64,000 bases of DNA from Bacillota bacterium (GTDB lineage: Bacteria > Bacillota > TC1): assembly GCA_028683955.1 (NCBI GenBank), contig JAQUGR010000004.1, positions 1 through 64,000 of the forward strand. The letters run 5' to 3'. Each line of letters opens with the position of its first letter. Position 1 is the first letter of the stretch. Below the pieces are notes generated by a model, which saw only the letters and a list, made by a program, of their open reading frames with translations, did not search any database and was not told the DNA's origin. The position numbers were made by a program, and so were the translations under genes. Of the stretch, positions 44,319-54,500 are shown piece after piece.

Positions 44319-44347
44319 TTGATGAATGTTTTAAGGTAATTTATACT
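44319..44347 (+). promoter_or_regulatory. Promoter of the Crp/Fnr regulator gene
   Basis: TTGATG (44319-44324), 17 bases, TATACT (44342-44347). The start would be near 44354, leaving a leader of about 24 bases that contains GGAGG. Confidence 0.65.
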
Positions 44348-44377
44348 ATAAGAAGATGAATAAATGGAGGTGTAAAA

Positions 44378-45031
44378 TTGATTATTCCATATCAAAGCGA
44401 ATTATTTAAAAACATAAAAAGACATAAGGTTGATAAGATGATGCTTGAACTTGAAGCAATATTAAAAGTATATAATAAGAATGAAATAATATTTAAGGGT
44501 GATGAATATATTGATAGTCTGGGAATAATCTTATCAGGCAAAGTACTTATAGCAAAAGAAACATCCAATGGTAATAAAACTTTGATTGCTTATCTAGATG
44601 AAAATAATATGATTGGTGAGGTTATGGCTATTTCGAAAAACAAGATAACTAACTTGGTAGTTTCTGTACATGATAAAACTGAAATTATGTTTATTCCAAT
44701 TAGTAATATTTATAAATTTGAGGATTTGAAAAATAATTTAATTGAGCTATTGGCAAAGAAAGCATTTTATTTAAACAAACGAGTTTATTATCTACAACTA
44801 AAATCTATTAGAGGAAAATTGAGCAGATACTTGTTAGATTTATTAGAAAGTAATGAATGTTCAACTTTTTCAATTCCATTCAATCGTCAAAAAATGTCTG
44901 AGTATCTAAATGTATCTAGACCATCTTTATCAAGGGAACTAGGCTACTTTAAAAAAATTGGTATAATTGACTATTATAAAGAAACTATAAAAGTTATTAA
45001 AATACATGAATTAGAAAAATTTCAAGAATAA
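44378..45031 (+). CDS. Crp/Fnr family transcriptional regulator
   Basis: A 217-residue regulator with an N-terminal cyclic-nucleotide-type beta-barrel (about 15-125: GILSGKVLIAKETSNGNKTLIAYLDENNMIGEV) and a C-terminal winged helix (about 150-217) whose recognition helix lies in MSEYLNVSRPSLSRELGYF. No cluster-binding cysteines of the Fnr type are present, so it is not an Fe-S oxygen sensor; the ligand is unknown. Translation starts at TTG with GGAGG seven bases upstream. It is divergent from the PLP enzyme gene. Confidence 0.88.
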   Translation: MIIPYQSELFKNIKRHKVDKMMLELEAILKVYNKNEIIFKGDEYIDSLGIILSGKVLIAKETSNGNKTLIAYLDENNMIGEVMAISKNKITNLVVSVHDKTEIMFIPISNIYKFEDLKNNLIELLAKKAFYLNKRVYYLQLKSIRGKLSRYLLDLLESNECSTFSIPFNRQKMSEYLNVSRPSLSRELGYFKKIGIIDYYKETIKVIKIHELEKFQE

Positions 45032-45057
45032 AAAAACCCTGCTTAACAGGGTTTTTC
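45031..45057. terminator. Bidirectional terminator
   Basis: AAAAACCCTG-CTTAA-CAGGGTTTTT sits exactly between the stops of the convergent Crp/Fnr and DUF1858 genes, with A and T runs giving a U tract on both transcripts. Confidence 0.9.
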
Positions 45058-45267
45058 TTATTTGTTTTTTTCTTCTTCTACAGCTGTTCTTAAATCTTCT
45101 AACATAACCTGAAGATCTATACCATGAACTATGCAAGCTTCTTCTAATGTTTCTGCTTGTGCAGATGGACACCCTATACAGCCTAATTGATAAGCAAATA
45201 ATACTGGTACTACTTCAGGATAATCTCTTACTAATTCTCCTATAGTCATATCTTTATTAATTTCCAT
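45058..45267 (-). CDS. DUF1858 domain protein
   Basis: A 69-residue protein with the DUF1858 pattern: MTIGELVRDYPEVVPVLFAYQLGCIGCPSA. The CxxC pair and following proline resemble a redox or metal-binding site; such proteins occur alone or fused to hybrid-cluster-type proteins in anaerobes. I chose the ATG behind AAGGGAGTG, 13 codons inside the longest frame. It stands alone, divergent from the ABC-2-like gene. Function unknown. Confidence 0.85.
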   Translation of the reverse strand: MEINKDMTIGELVRDYPEVVPVLFAYQLGCIGCPSAQAETLEEACIVHGIDLQVMLEDLRTAVEEEKNK

Positions 45268-45348
45268 AATACACTCCCTTTCATTTGTCTTTTTATATAA
45301 TAACATAAATCTGAATATTATTGACGAAAAATTATGAACTATCTTTAG

Positions 45349-45377
45349 TTGTTAATATAGTGTCAATTTTATATAAT
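45349..45377 (+). promoter_or_regulatory. Promoter of the ABC-2-like membrane protein gene
   Basis: TTGTTA (45349-45354), 17 bases, perfect TATAAT (45372-45377). An 11-bp inverted repeat brackets the -10 (see repeat entry), suggesting control by a DNA-binding protein. Confidence 0.7.
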
Positions 45378-45391
45378 GAATATATTAACAA
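45349..45391. repeat. Perfect 11-bp inverted repeat bracketing a -10 box
   Basis: TTGTTAATATA (45349-45359) and TATATTAACAA (45381-45391) are perfect reverse complements 21 bases apart. The left arm covers the -35 and the right arm lies just past the start site. Confidence 0.7.
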
Positions 45392-45403
45392 AAAGGAGAT
45401 ATT

Positions 45404-46024
45404 ATGATGAAAATTAACGAAAAATTAAAACAGTACTTAATTAATGATTTTCAAGCAATTTTTAACAAAAGAATGTTAATTTTATTTGGAGCACTATTTG
45501 CAATTTATGCAATATCTGATATGGGAGCAGTATTTTTTCTAATACCTTTATCTTTTGCCCTCATACCCTTTAGAAGAGATGATTATCAAAATATCACTTT
45601 AAAGCAAAAAAATATCTATATGGTTAGAGCTAGATACTTGTTCACTTTAGCCTTATTGCTAGTGGTACTCATTATAAGTATTTTTACTTCAAATGTTGCA
45701 TCTATGTTTTCAGCATCAAATATAGATTTGATTTCAATCTATTCTATCATTTTGATGATAATAATATTCTTAACTATTTCTGGAATATTACTACCAATAT
45801 TTTATAAACTTGGTTTTAGGAAAGGACAATATTTACTTTATCTAGTAGTAATCCTTTTTGCTATCATTAATCTTTACCAAGCTAGAATTCCATTTATTGC
45901 TGCAATACAGGATTTCAACAAGTCCAGCCCATATCTAGCAACATTAATTGGAATTGGCTTTAGTGGTATTATCTACATAGTTTCATATATAATATCTATT
46001 AAAATCATACAAACAAACAAGTAG
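45404..46024 (+). CDS. Six-helix membrane protein, ABC-2 permease-like
   Basis: A 206-residue protein with about six membrane helices and a basic N-terminus (MKINEKLKQYLINDFQAIF) typical of ABC-2 type transporter membrane subunits that begin with a short amphipathic stretch. The segment PLSFALIPFRRDDYQNITL also fits that group. No ATPase gene is adjacent, so it would need a partner encoded elsewhere, or it acts alone. AAAGGAG precedes the ATG pair. It is a single-gene unit between its own promoter and a terminator. Confidence 0.6.
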   Translation: MMKINEKLKQYLINDFQAIFNKRMLILFGALFAIYAISDMGAVFFLIPLSFALIPFRRDDYQNITLKQKNIYMVRARYLFTLALLLVVLIISIFTSNVASMFSASNIDLISIYSIILMIIIFLTISGILLPIFYKLGFRKGQYLLYLVVILFAIINLYQARIPFIAAIQDFNKSSPYLATLIGIGFSGIIYIVSYIISIKIIQTNK

Positions 46025-46030
46025 CTAAAT

Positions 46031-46063
46031 AAAAAGAGGTAGAATTTATTCTACCTCTTTTTA
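46031..46063. terminator. Bidirectional terminator
   Basis: AAAAAGAGGTAGAA-TTTA-TTCTACCTCTTTTT is a perfect 14-bp stem between convergent genes (ABC-2-like on plus, TraB on minus). Confidence 0.9.
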
Positions 46064-46092
46064 TTTACACTTAATCTAGATAATTCTTACCT

Positions 46093-47268
46093 CTAAAATA
46101 AATTCAAGAAACTAGAAAATATACTTTTCAAACCAATTATATTACCAACAGCACTACCAAATGATGCTAGAAAAAATATTAGAAAAATTCGAAGCAAATT
46201 GTTTTTTCTCCAGTTTTTCCAAATAAAGATATCATCTCCCAAAGCGCTAAAATCTTTAACTTGTGGCTTACGTAATCTTGCTTCTACTATAGCTCCAATC
46301 AAACCTGAAGACAGTACTGGTGAAGCAGCTCCAATTGGAGAACCAATCATAGTAGCTAATATAGAAAGTGGATGAGCACCTGCTATTAGAGCCCCAATCC
46401 CTCCTAAACTACTAGTTAATATAAGCCATCTAATAATATTAGTAGCACCCTCCACAGGGCTTTTATTTATAGTAAAGGCTAATACTAGTAAAACTAATAT
46501 TAATAATGCCAATGCTATTAAATGTCCATATTTCTTTTTATTAGGAATTGTTGATATTTCTTTCATCATCTCTTTTGTTACATCTTCTGCCAAGAGATGG
46601 GCATATACACCTTCTAAATGAGCTGCACCTAAAACAACTAGTATTTTATCCCCACTTAGTCTTCCAATCCTATAGGCCATATAACTATCTCTTTCATCTA
46701 ACATATACTTTTTGACATTAGGAAAGTTCAAGCCTAATTCATTTACTGTATCTAAAATCATACTACTATCCTTAAGTTCTTCAATAGTAGTTTCATTAAT
46801 TTCTTCCCCTTCATCTTTACTAAATAAATAAGTTAGTACACTTGAAGCAGCACTTATCTTATCAATAAAGCCTAATTGTCGGGTTACTCTCTTTAATGTA
46901 ACATCAATAGGTCTATCGACTAAAACTAATCTAGATCCAATAGTTTCTGCTTCATCGATTGCCGCAATCATTTCAGCTCCAGGTCTTATACCTAATTTAT
47001 CTCCTATTTTTTTCTGATAAGCAGATAATAATAAATTAGTCATAACAAATAAAGCTTGACCTTTTTTTAAAACTGCACCAATATCCAAATTTTCATATTT
47101 ATTATCATTATTTAAATTATCAAATCTTCCTTGACACAATTCTATTGCTACAACATCAGGTTGTAATTCAGTAATTGCATCAGTAACTTCAGCCGCACTT
47201 GCTTTAGAAACATGTGCAGTACCTAATAAAATTATTTCTTTATTGTCCTTAATTAATTTTTTAATCAT
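46093..47268 (-). CDS. TraB/PrgY family membrane protein
   Basis: A 391-residue TraB-family protein. The N-terminal domain (about 1-240) has ILLGTAHVSKASAAEV, VAIELCQGRFDNL and VLGAAHLEGVYAHL, the motifs that link this family to Tiki/EreA-type putative metal-dependent hydrolases. The C-terminal 140 residues hold about four membrane helices. Enterococcal TraB/PrgY lowers pheromone activity, but most homologues are chromosomal and uncharacterised. It is the last gene of the unit that begins at 59184. Confidence 0.88.
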   Translation of the reverse strand: MIKKLIKDNKEIILLGTAHVSKASAAEVTDAITELQPDVVAIELCQGRFDNLNNDNKYENLDIGAVLKKGQALFVMTNLLLSAYQKKIGDKLGIRPGAEMIAAIDEAETIGSRLVLVDRPIDVTLKRVTRQLGFIDKISAASSVLTYLFSKDEGEEINETTIEELKDSSMILDTVNELGLNFPNVKKYMLDERDSYMAYRIGRLSGDKILVVLGAAHLEGVYAHLLAEDVTKEMMKEISTIPNKKKYGHLIALALLILVLLVLAFTINKSPVEGATNIIRWLILTSSLGGIGALIAGAHPLSILATMIGSPIGAASPVLSSGLIGAIVEARLRKPQVKDFSALGDDIFIWKNWRKNNLLRIFLIFFLASFGSAVGNIIGLKSIFSSFLNLF

Positions 47269-47277
47269 AAATTTCTC

Positions 47278-48903
47278 CTAATCAATAATCCTTAGTTTAT
47301 CAAATACTTTTATAACTATCGTAGATAGTTTTGGTATTGCTAAGGCTTCATTCCTACTAATACCTCTAGTTAATACTAAAACAAATATATAAACGATAAA
47401 TGCTATAATAACACTAATTAAAATTGCAATCAACTGACTAAATGTATATCCTATTAATCCTGATAATAAACCAAAAAAGATATTGTAAATTAAAAGTGCT
47501 GTTGCACCTGTTATCAAGCCACTTAAAGCAACTCTAGGGAACCAGTATAACCAGTCAGATTTAAGTTCAATATTTCTTTTAATAAATATATAGTTAACTA
47601 TGAAGGCTATTATATATGTTAAGGTATAAGCTATTGGTGCTGCTAAAATATTTAAAGAATCAACTGATAAAAGGAAAGTTAATACTATTACATTAACCAG
47701 CAATCCTGTTCCTAAACTAATTATTGGAATAAATGTTTTACCCATTCCTTGAAGTATACCGGTGGTATTGTGATATAACCCTATAAATAAAACCATTATA
47801 AAACTAAATTGCATAATTTGATAGGCATCACCTGCATGGAAGATCAAATCTAAGATAGGTTTTCCTAAGAACAATAACCCAAATCCAGCAGGAACACTGA
47901 TAAAGTTAACCATTTTTATTGATAACTTAACTTTTCTAGCTAAATCAGCTTTATCATTTCTACCAATAGCAGCGGCTATTGCAGGAACAAGACTTATTGC
48001 AAAAGCTGACGATGTGGAAACAATTAGATTTACTAAAGCTAAAACAGCGCCACTAAATGAACCATATAACCTATCTGATGCCGCCATACTAAAACCAGAA
48101 GAAAATAGTCTGGTGGGTATAATAATACCTTGTATTACATCTAAAAATGTTGGTAATAGTGCTGATAAAGTTACTGGCAAAGCAAATAAAATTATTCTTT
48201 TCAGTATTTTAAGGTTATCAATATTACTCCTATTGTCTAATAATAAAACTTCATTTTTTTTCTTAAAAAATATTAAAAGTACAATTAAACCTAATATTGC
48301 ACCTACAAATGGTCCAAATGCTACTCCATTAATAATTCTTAAGGAAGCATTTCCAGTAGCATTATTCAAAATAAATATTGTAATCCCAACCGAAAAGACA
48401 ACTCTGGCTATTTGTTCAAAAACTTGTGATAATCCGGTAGGTAGCATTTGTTGTTTACCTTGAAAGTATCCTCTTAAAGCAGACATTACCGTAACTATAA
48501 ATAAGGCAGGGGCCATGGCTTGTAATACATAAGTTGTTCTCGGATCAAAAAATATTTTATCTGCAATAACTGGTGCAAAAACAAAAAGACTAATTGATAA
48601 AATTAATCCAATAAATACTAATAACTTTACAGAGTAGGTAAATATGCGATTTGCAACATCTACCCTACCAGCTGCTCTTTCTTCTGCCATTAATTTTGAT
48701 ATAGCTATTGGAATACCAGCAGCAGAAATTGCCAGAAGCATAGCATAGAAGTTTATACCTTTCATATAGATTCCCACACCACCTGAACCAACAGATTGAT
48801 ATAAGAATGCTTGATAAAATGCTCCTAAAAATTTACTTATAATTGCAGCAGCAGATAATATAAATGCATTTTTTATTAATGAGCTTTCTTTATTGTTAGG
48901 CAA
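47278..48903 (-). CDS. Oligosaccharide flippase of the SpoVB/YtgP type
   Basis: A 541-residue polytopic protein of the MOP superfamily with about 14 membrane helices. The N-terminus SLIKNAFILSAAAIISKFLGAFY and AISAAGIPIAISKLMAEERA are typical of the SpoVB/YtgP/MurJ-like group implicated in lipid-linked peptidoglycan precursor export. Whether it is a sporulation SpoVB or a vegetative lipid II flippase cannot be told. It overlaps the preceding MATE gene by eight bases. Confidence 0.85.
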   Translation of the reverse strand: MPNNKESSLIKNAFILSAAAIISKFLGAFYQAFLYQSVGSGGVGIYMKGINFYAMLLAISAAGIPIAISKLMAEERAAGRVDVANRIFTYSVKLLVFIGLILSISLFVFAPVIADKIFFDPRTTYVLQAMAPALFIVTVMSALRGYFQGKQQMLPTGLSQVFEQIARVVFSVGITIFILNNATGNASLRIINGVAFGPFVGAILGLIVLLIFFKKKNEVLLLDNRSNIDNLKILKRIILFALPVTLSALLPTFLDVIQGIIIPTRLFSSGFSMAASDRLYGSFSGAVLALVNLIVSTSSAFAISLVPAIAAAIGRNDKADLARKVKLSIKMVNFISVPAGFGLLFLGKPILDLIFHAGDAYQIMQFSFIMVLFIGLYHNTTGILQGMGKTFIPIISLGTGLLVNVIVLTFLLSVDSLNILAAPIAYTLTYIIAFIVNYIFIKRNIELKSDWLYWFPRVALSGLITGATALLIYNIFFGLLSGLIGYTFSQLIAILISVIIAFIVYIFVLVLTRGISRNEALAIPKLSTIVIKVFDKLRIID

Positions 48904-50251
48904 TTTGTTTCTCCCATCTTTTCTTAATTCTTCTTAAACCATTTATAATAACTAAATAACTAATAATTCCTGTTAAACAATCAGCTAAAGGAAAACTTAT
49001 CCAAACACCCTTTAAACCAAAATAAAAAGAAAAGATTAACAAAAATGGTATAGTTAAGAATAATTGTCTTAATACTGCAAGAAATAAGGCTGTGATTGGA
49101 TTGTTAAATGATTGAAACGCCGAAGAGCCTACTAACTGAATCCCAACTAATGGCATCCCAACCATAACAAAGAACATTCCATATTTTGCCATTGCAACAA
49201 AACTATCATCTTTAGTAAATAAGTTAATTATTTGATTGTTAAATATCATAACCATTATAAAAGCAAATAGTGACATCATAAATGCTATAAGCATACCTTT
49301 ATTCAATATTTCTTTAACTCTTTTGAAATTTTTCATGCCATAGTTATAAGCTAATAAAGGTTGTAATCCATGGAGTAATCCAAAGATTGGTAAAAATAAA
49401 AATGTATTGATTTTTAAAATAATACCAATTGCATTTAAGGCTACTACCCCTCCATATGCTAGAAATAGATTATTGCATATAATTGCACCTACACTATTTA
49501 AAGCTTGTCTCATAAAAGCAGAAAAGCCCAATAAGTTCATCTTTTTATAATATAACCATTTAAACTTAACTTTCTTGAAATCTAATTCAAAAGGCAATTT
49601 TTTCACTTTATAATAATATAATGCTACTAAGAAAGCTAAAAACTGACCAAATGAATTAGCTAATCCAGCACCGAAAATTCCCATATCAAAAATTACAATA
49701 AAAATTGGTGTGAAAATAACATTGGTAATAATACTAGTTAACATTATACTAGAAGCTTTTTTTGCTTCACCTACAGTTCTTAACAAATTATTTGCCAAGA
49801 ATATAGTTGGAGCAAAAATCCACCCAATTAAAATCGCAAAATAATATATTTTAGTGTCAGCCAAAAGTACACCTTTACCCCCAACTAAACTAATTATAAA
49901 ATCTGAAAAAACTGTACCAAATAGAATAATCCCCAAAGTAAGAATTAAAGCAGAAATAATACCTGTAAAAGCAATATTGTCAATTACCCTGTGCCTTTTA
50001 CTGCCAAGCTTTACTGAAACCATAGCTGCTGTGCCCAAGGTTGCCATTGTTCCTAGTGCTACAAAAACCATTTCTATAGGCAAAGTTATAGCGGTTACTG
50101 CAAGTGCGTTGCCACCAATTAAATTCCCTAAATACATACCATTTACTATATTATTAGAAGCATTTACTAACATCGCTATAATAGACGGATATGAAAGCAT
50201 CATTATTAATTTATATATGTTTCCTTTACTAAAATCAATAGCAGTTTTCAT
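48896..50251 (-). CDS. MATE family efflux transporter
   Basis: A 451-residue transporter with 12 predicted helices in two halves of six, starting AIDFSKGNIYKLIMMLSYPSIIAML. Family motifs are VALGTMATLGTAAMVSVKLGSK and the second-half RQLFLTIPFLLIFSF. Members export cationic drugs or metabolites by Na+ or H+ antiport. It shares a base with the rmuC stop and overlaps the flippase gene, so the two MOP-superfamily genes are translated together. Confidence 0.88.
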   Translation of the reverse strand: MKTAIDFSKGNIYKLIMMLSYPSIIAMLVNASNNIVNGMYLGNLIGGNALAVTAITLPIEMVFVALGTMATLGTAAMVSVKLGSKRHRVIDNIAFTGIISALILTLGIILFGTVFSDFIISLVGGKGVLLADTKIYYFAILIGWIFAPTIFLANNLLRTVGEAKKASSIMLTSIITNVIFTPIFIVIFDMGIFGAGLANSFGQFLAFLVALYYYKVKKLPFELDFKKVKFKWLYYKKMNLLGFSAFMRQALNSVGAIICNNLFLAYGGVVALNAIGIILKINTFLFLPIFGLLHGLQPLLAYNYGMKNFKRVKEILNKGMLIAFMMSLFAFIMVMIFNNQIINLFTKDDSFVAMAKYGMFFVMVGMPLVGIQLVGSSAFQSFNNPITALFLAVLRQLFLTIPFLLIFSFYFGLKGVWISFPLADCLTGIISYLVIINGLRRIKKRWEKQIA

Positions 50252-51507
50252 TAATTCTTGCTCCTTAATTCTTTAGTAACTACTTCAATACTATTTAATT
50301 CACATATATCCTTATCACTTGATATACCTAATTCTTTAAATTTCCTTGTTGTAGGTAGAACTCTTGATTCAAAAGCTCCAACCGCTTTATTATATGAATC
50401 TACAGATTTATCAATCCCTTTTTTAATATTATCAAGATGTTCAGCTAGAACTGACATTCTATCGTATAACTCTTTTCCAAGACTACTTATAAGTTTAGCA
50501 TTAACTGCTAAAGTTTCTTGATTCCATCCATAGGCAATTGCTTTTAAAAGTGCAATTAATGTTGTTGGTGTAGCAATAATTACATTTTTACTAGCACCTA
50601 ATTCAATTAGTTGTGGTTCAGCTTCTAAAGCGGCACCATAAAGTGCTTCATTTGGTAAAAACAATACGACAAACTCAGGACTTTCTGGAAATTGATCCCA
50701 ATATGCTTTACTACTAAGTTTACCAATATGGTCTTTAACTTGTCTGCCGTGTTCTAATAAATATTTATGTTTATTAACTTCTTCTGTTGCTTCAATTAAA
50801 TTCAAATATGCATCTAATGGAGTCTTAGCATCAATGACTATAGTTTTATCACCAGGTAATTTAATTAACATATCTGGTCTTAATTTACCACAATCAGTGT
50901 CAGTTGATGCCTGTTCTACAAAATCAACATAATTTATCATTCCTGCCATTTCAACAACTCTCTTTAATTGTATTTCTCCCCATCTACCTCTAGTTTGTGG
51001 AGCTCTTAATGCTTTAACTAGATTAGCAGTTTCTAGTTGTAATTTTGTTTGATCTTCTTTTAAGAACTTAAATTGTTCTTTTACTTCAGTGAATGTTTTT
51101 TGATATTCTTTTTCAATAACATCCATCTTAACTTTAACTTCCCCTAAAATTTCTTTCATTGGATTAACTAAATTTTTAAAAGAATCTTCTTTTTTTTCAA
51201 GTTCATTTTTATTTTCTATACTGGTTTTTGCGAATTCAGATTTTGCTAAATCCAAAAAATTTTCTTGATTTTCTTTTAATAGTTTATATGAAATAGATCT
51301 GAAGGATTCAGTTAAAGCTTCTTCACTTTTTCTAAGGTGTTTTTCTTTTTCTTCAGCTAGTCGTCTTTCTCCATCAAGCAATATCTGTGATTTTTCTATT
51401 TCAGATTTTAAAAATCTATTTTTTTCATTTAATTTTCTTACTTTTAAAAGATATATAGTATAGCCACCTAATATTATTCCAAAAATGGCAAATAGTAATT
51501 CTTTCAT
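50251..51507 (-). CDS. rmuC: DNA recombination protein RmuC
   Basis: A 418-residue RmuC homologue: an N-terminal membrane anchor (MKELLFAIFGIILGGYTIYLL), a coiled coil (about 25-150), and a nuclease-like core with RGRWGEIQLKRVVEMAG, RPDMLIKLPGDKTIVIDAKTPLDAY and FVVLFLPNEALY, the D-x-D/E-A-K pattern of the restriction-endonuclease fold. RmuC limits DNA inversions and rearrangements. I chose the ATG behind GGAGG at 51505-51507, one base after the addA stop. It joins addB and addA in a repair cluster. Confidence 0.93.
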   Translation of the reverse strand: MKELLFAIFGIILGGYTIYLLKVRKLNEKNRFLKSEIEKSQILLDGERRLAEEKEKHLRKSEEALTESFRSISYKLLKENQENFLDLAKSEFAKTSIENKNELEKKEDSFKNLVNPMKEILGEVKVKMDVIEKEYQKTFTEVKEQFKFLKEDQTKLQLETANLVKALRAPQTRGRWGEIQLKRVVEMAGMINYVDFVEQASTDTDCGKLRPDMLIKLPGDKTIVIDAKTPLDAYLNLIEATEEVNKHKYLLEHGRQVKDHIGKLSSKAYWDQFPESPEFVVLFLPNEALYGAALEAEPQLIELGASKNVIIATPTTLIALLKAIAYGWNQETLAVNAKLISSLGKELYDRMSVLAEHLDNIKKGIDKSVDSYNKAVGAFESRVLPTTRKFKELGISSDKDICELNSIEVVTKELRSKN

Positions 51508-51508
51508 A

Positions 51509-54500
51509 TTATCCTCCAAAGTCAATTTTTATAAATTCTTTTATATTACTAAAATATAAGTATGCTTCAGCAACTTGAACACCTTTAATATTTTCTAGTG
51601 CCATTTTGTAAAGTTCTAATTGTTTTTTATATTCATCTAGTTTTATAGATATTTTTAATTTATCTACATGGTCGGTTTTATAATCTATCAAGATATATTT
51701 AGAATTTTCCATAAAATACAAATCAATTATACCTTGAACTAATATTTTATCCTCACCTACATAATCGTTACTTATTAGAGAAGGATTAACCATTAAATTA
51801 AATGGTTTCTCTTTTTCAAAATATAATGATTTAGTAATTCTATTAAATATATTGCTGTTGAAAAATCCGAAAATCCCTCCAATATCAATCGTTTCTAATT
51901 CTTTGTGTGAAATAACTCCGTTATCTATCAAAGACATAATTTCTTTATTTAAACTTTCAATAGAATTAATTTTATTGAAATTTACTAATTCCATAATGAG
52001 ATGGAAGAGTATACCTTTTTCAGCACTTGATACTTCATTATTTTGTAAAAAGTCAGGTTTGATTTTAAGACTACTTTTCAACAGGTCTCTTGTTAAAGCT
52101 TTTTCAATAGAATTAATTTTTAAAAAATCAGTAGCAGATAATTTTCTAGGTATTTGTACTAACAACCTATCCTTAAATTCTTCATCAACTAATTTATTAT
52201 CTATGTTTAATACTTTTTCAAGTTTATAACCATCATCGTTAATAATAACACTTTCTTTTAAAACTTCAAACTTACTTATGGCTGATTTTTCATTAAATAT
52301 TATAGGTAAGATAAGGTCATACATTGATTTAGCTTTTATTATACTATCAAAATTAAAGGATTTATATTTATCATACTTTTTGACAGAGCCTACAAGAAAT
52401 AAATTATTCTTAGCTCTGGTCATTGCTACATATAAGAGGTTTAGCTTATCTTCTAAGTTTTCATAACTTAACGCTTTATTTATTATTTCATAATTCAATG
52501 TTTTAATTTTATTTTTATCATTTGGAGTAAATATCTTTGTGCCTATTCCAAGTTTCTGGTGAAAATTAATCTGTTTAATCCCAGTATTTTTCCATACATC
52601 ACCAAGTTTAACAAGAAATACATTTTCATATTCCAATCCTTTACTTTTATGTATAGTTTGAATTTTTACAACATCATCTTCTTCTGAAGTCAAACTAGAA
52701 CTTGGTAAACTAATATCATTTTTTTCAATGTGTTTAAAGTATTTTAAAAATCCACTTAAATGGCTATTATTTGTTTTTTCAAAATCAGAAATAAGTCTTA
52801 ATAATTCTTTAATATTAAGACTTTCAATTTCATAATCGCTTTTTCTGAATAAAGTGAAATAATATTTTGATTCTAATAATAATAAAATAGTATAATCAGT
52901 TAAATTATGTTCATTTAATTTTATTTTTAGTTCAGCAATATTTTCAAGAAATGATTTAATTTTAATCTTGATTTCTGATAATCCTTCATCTAAACCTAAG
53001 TAATTATTTAATGAATTGATTAATAATTCACCTCTTTTTTTATATTTCCTGATAATTCCTAGTTCTTCTAACGTAAAATTGTATATCGGACTTTTTAAAA
53101 CATTTATCAACGCCAAATCATTATTGATATTGTTGATAATATCAAGATAATCTATAATAAAACCTACGCTTAAAGACTTTATAAAACCTGTATCAACTTC
53201 TCCATACAATGGAATTCCATATTTATCAAAAATTTCTTTAAATGGATCAACAATATATTTTACGGAATTTGCTAAAATCGTGAAATCTTTATATGAACAT
53301 TCATTATTATCAACCATATGACGTATTTTATTAGCACATATTTCAGCCTCTTTACGTACTTTATCTCTTAAGTGAGTATTTTCTAAACTCTCTTCATAAT
53401 CTTCTTCTTCATCCAAATATGTATCATCATTTAAATCTATTATATGTGTTTGAATTTTAATATCGTTTTTTAAATCTGATCCATGAACCAATTGTGCATC
53501 TTCTTTATATTTTACAGGTGAAATATACCCATCCATAAGGTGATTAAATAGACTATTTACACCATTAACTACACTATGACTAGATCTAAAATTTTTATTG
53601 AGGGTTAATGCTTCACTATTTAGCTCTTTTGTGTAAACATTTAGTTTACCTTGAAAGATACTTGAATCTGCTAATCTAAATCTATAAATACTCTGTTTTA
53701 AATCACCAACATAAAACATATTATTTTCTCTAGCAATAAGATTGAAAATCCGTTCTTGCACACCATTTGTATCTTGGTATTCATCAATACAAATATATTG
53801 ATAATATTGTCTATATATCTCATTATATTCTGCTCTCTCTAATAAATTTAATGCAAAATGTTCAATGTCATTATAATCAAAAAGATTTATTTTTCTTTTT
53901 TCTATTATAAGTTCCTTATTAAATCTTGATACTAAATCTATTAAATATAAATTATCCTCTTTAATAACTGCCTGTTCCTCTAACTTTGATTTCAAATCTA
54001 TTGTTAATTCTTTAATTTTATCTTTTATATTATTTCTTGTTTCCTTAAAATTAATATGTTCTTCTCTTTGATTATTTTTTTTCACAATAGAAAGTCTTTT
54101 AAAATTGATACTACAATTTAGAAAAGCTGATAGACCTTCTTTCTCTAATTTATATAACATAGTCTGCCATTGTTCTAAATCATCTTCATAAGTTTGAGTA
54201 TATTCATCTGCTCCAGCTGCAATATATACCCCTTCTAAATCAAAATAATTAGTAATATTCTTCGTCTCTCTACCAATAATTATATTTTTATAATATTGAC
54301 CTACAGGAGATTTTTCGAATTCCTCTACATTATCAATATAGGATGAGATGGACGACTGTAACCATTGGAATGGATCTGGGTTACTCTGGCTAAAATCATA
54401 TACATCTATAATTGATTTCCTTAATTCTTCATCACTTTCAAGTTTTCCATATGTTTCTACCAAATTTATAAAATGTGAATTTCTATGTTTATATTCTTCT

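Noticed and set aside
48014-48463. 149-codon plus-strand frame opposite the SpoVB-type flippase gene
   Set aside because: It is antisense to a clear family member, has no Shine-Dalgarno, and its sequence is the low-complexity shadow expected from codon bias.
49854-50276. 140-codon plus-strand frame opposite the MATE gene
   Set aside because: Antisense to a recognised transporter; the many Ile/Ser/Pro runs mirror the hydrophobic codons on the other strand.
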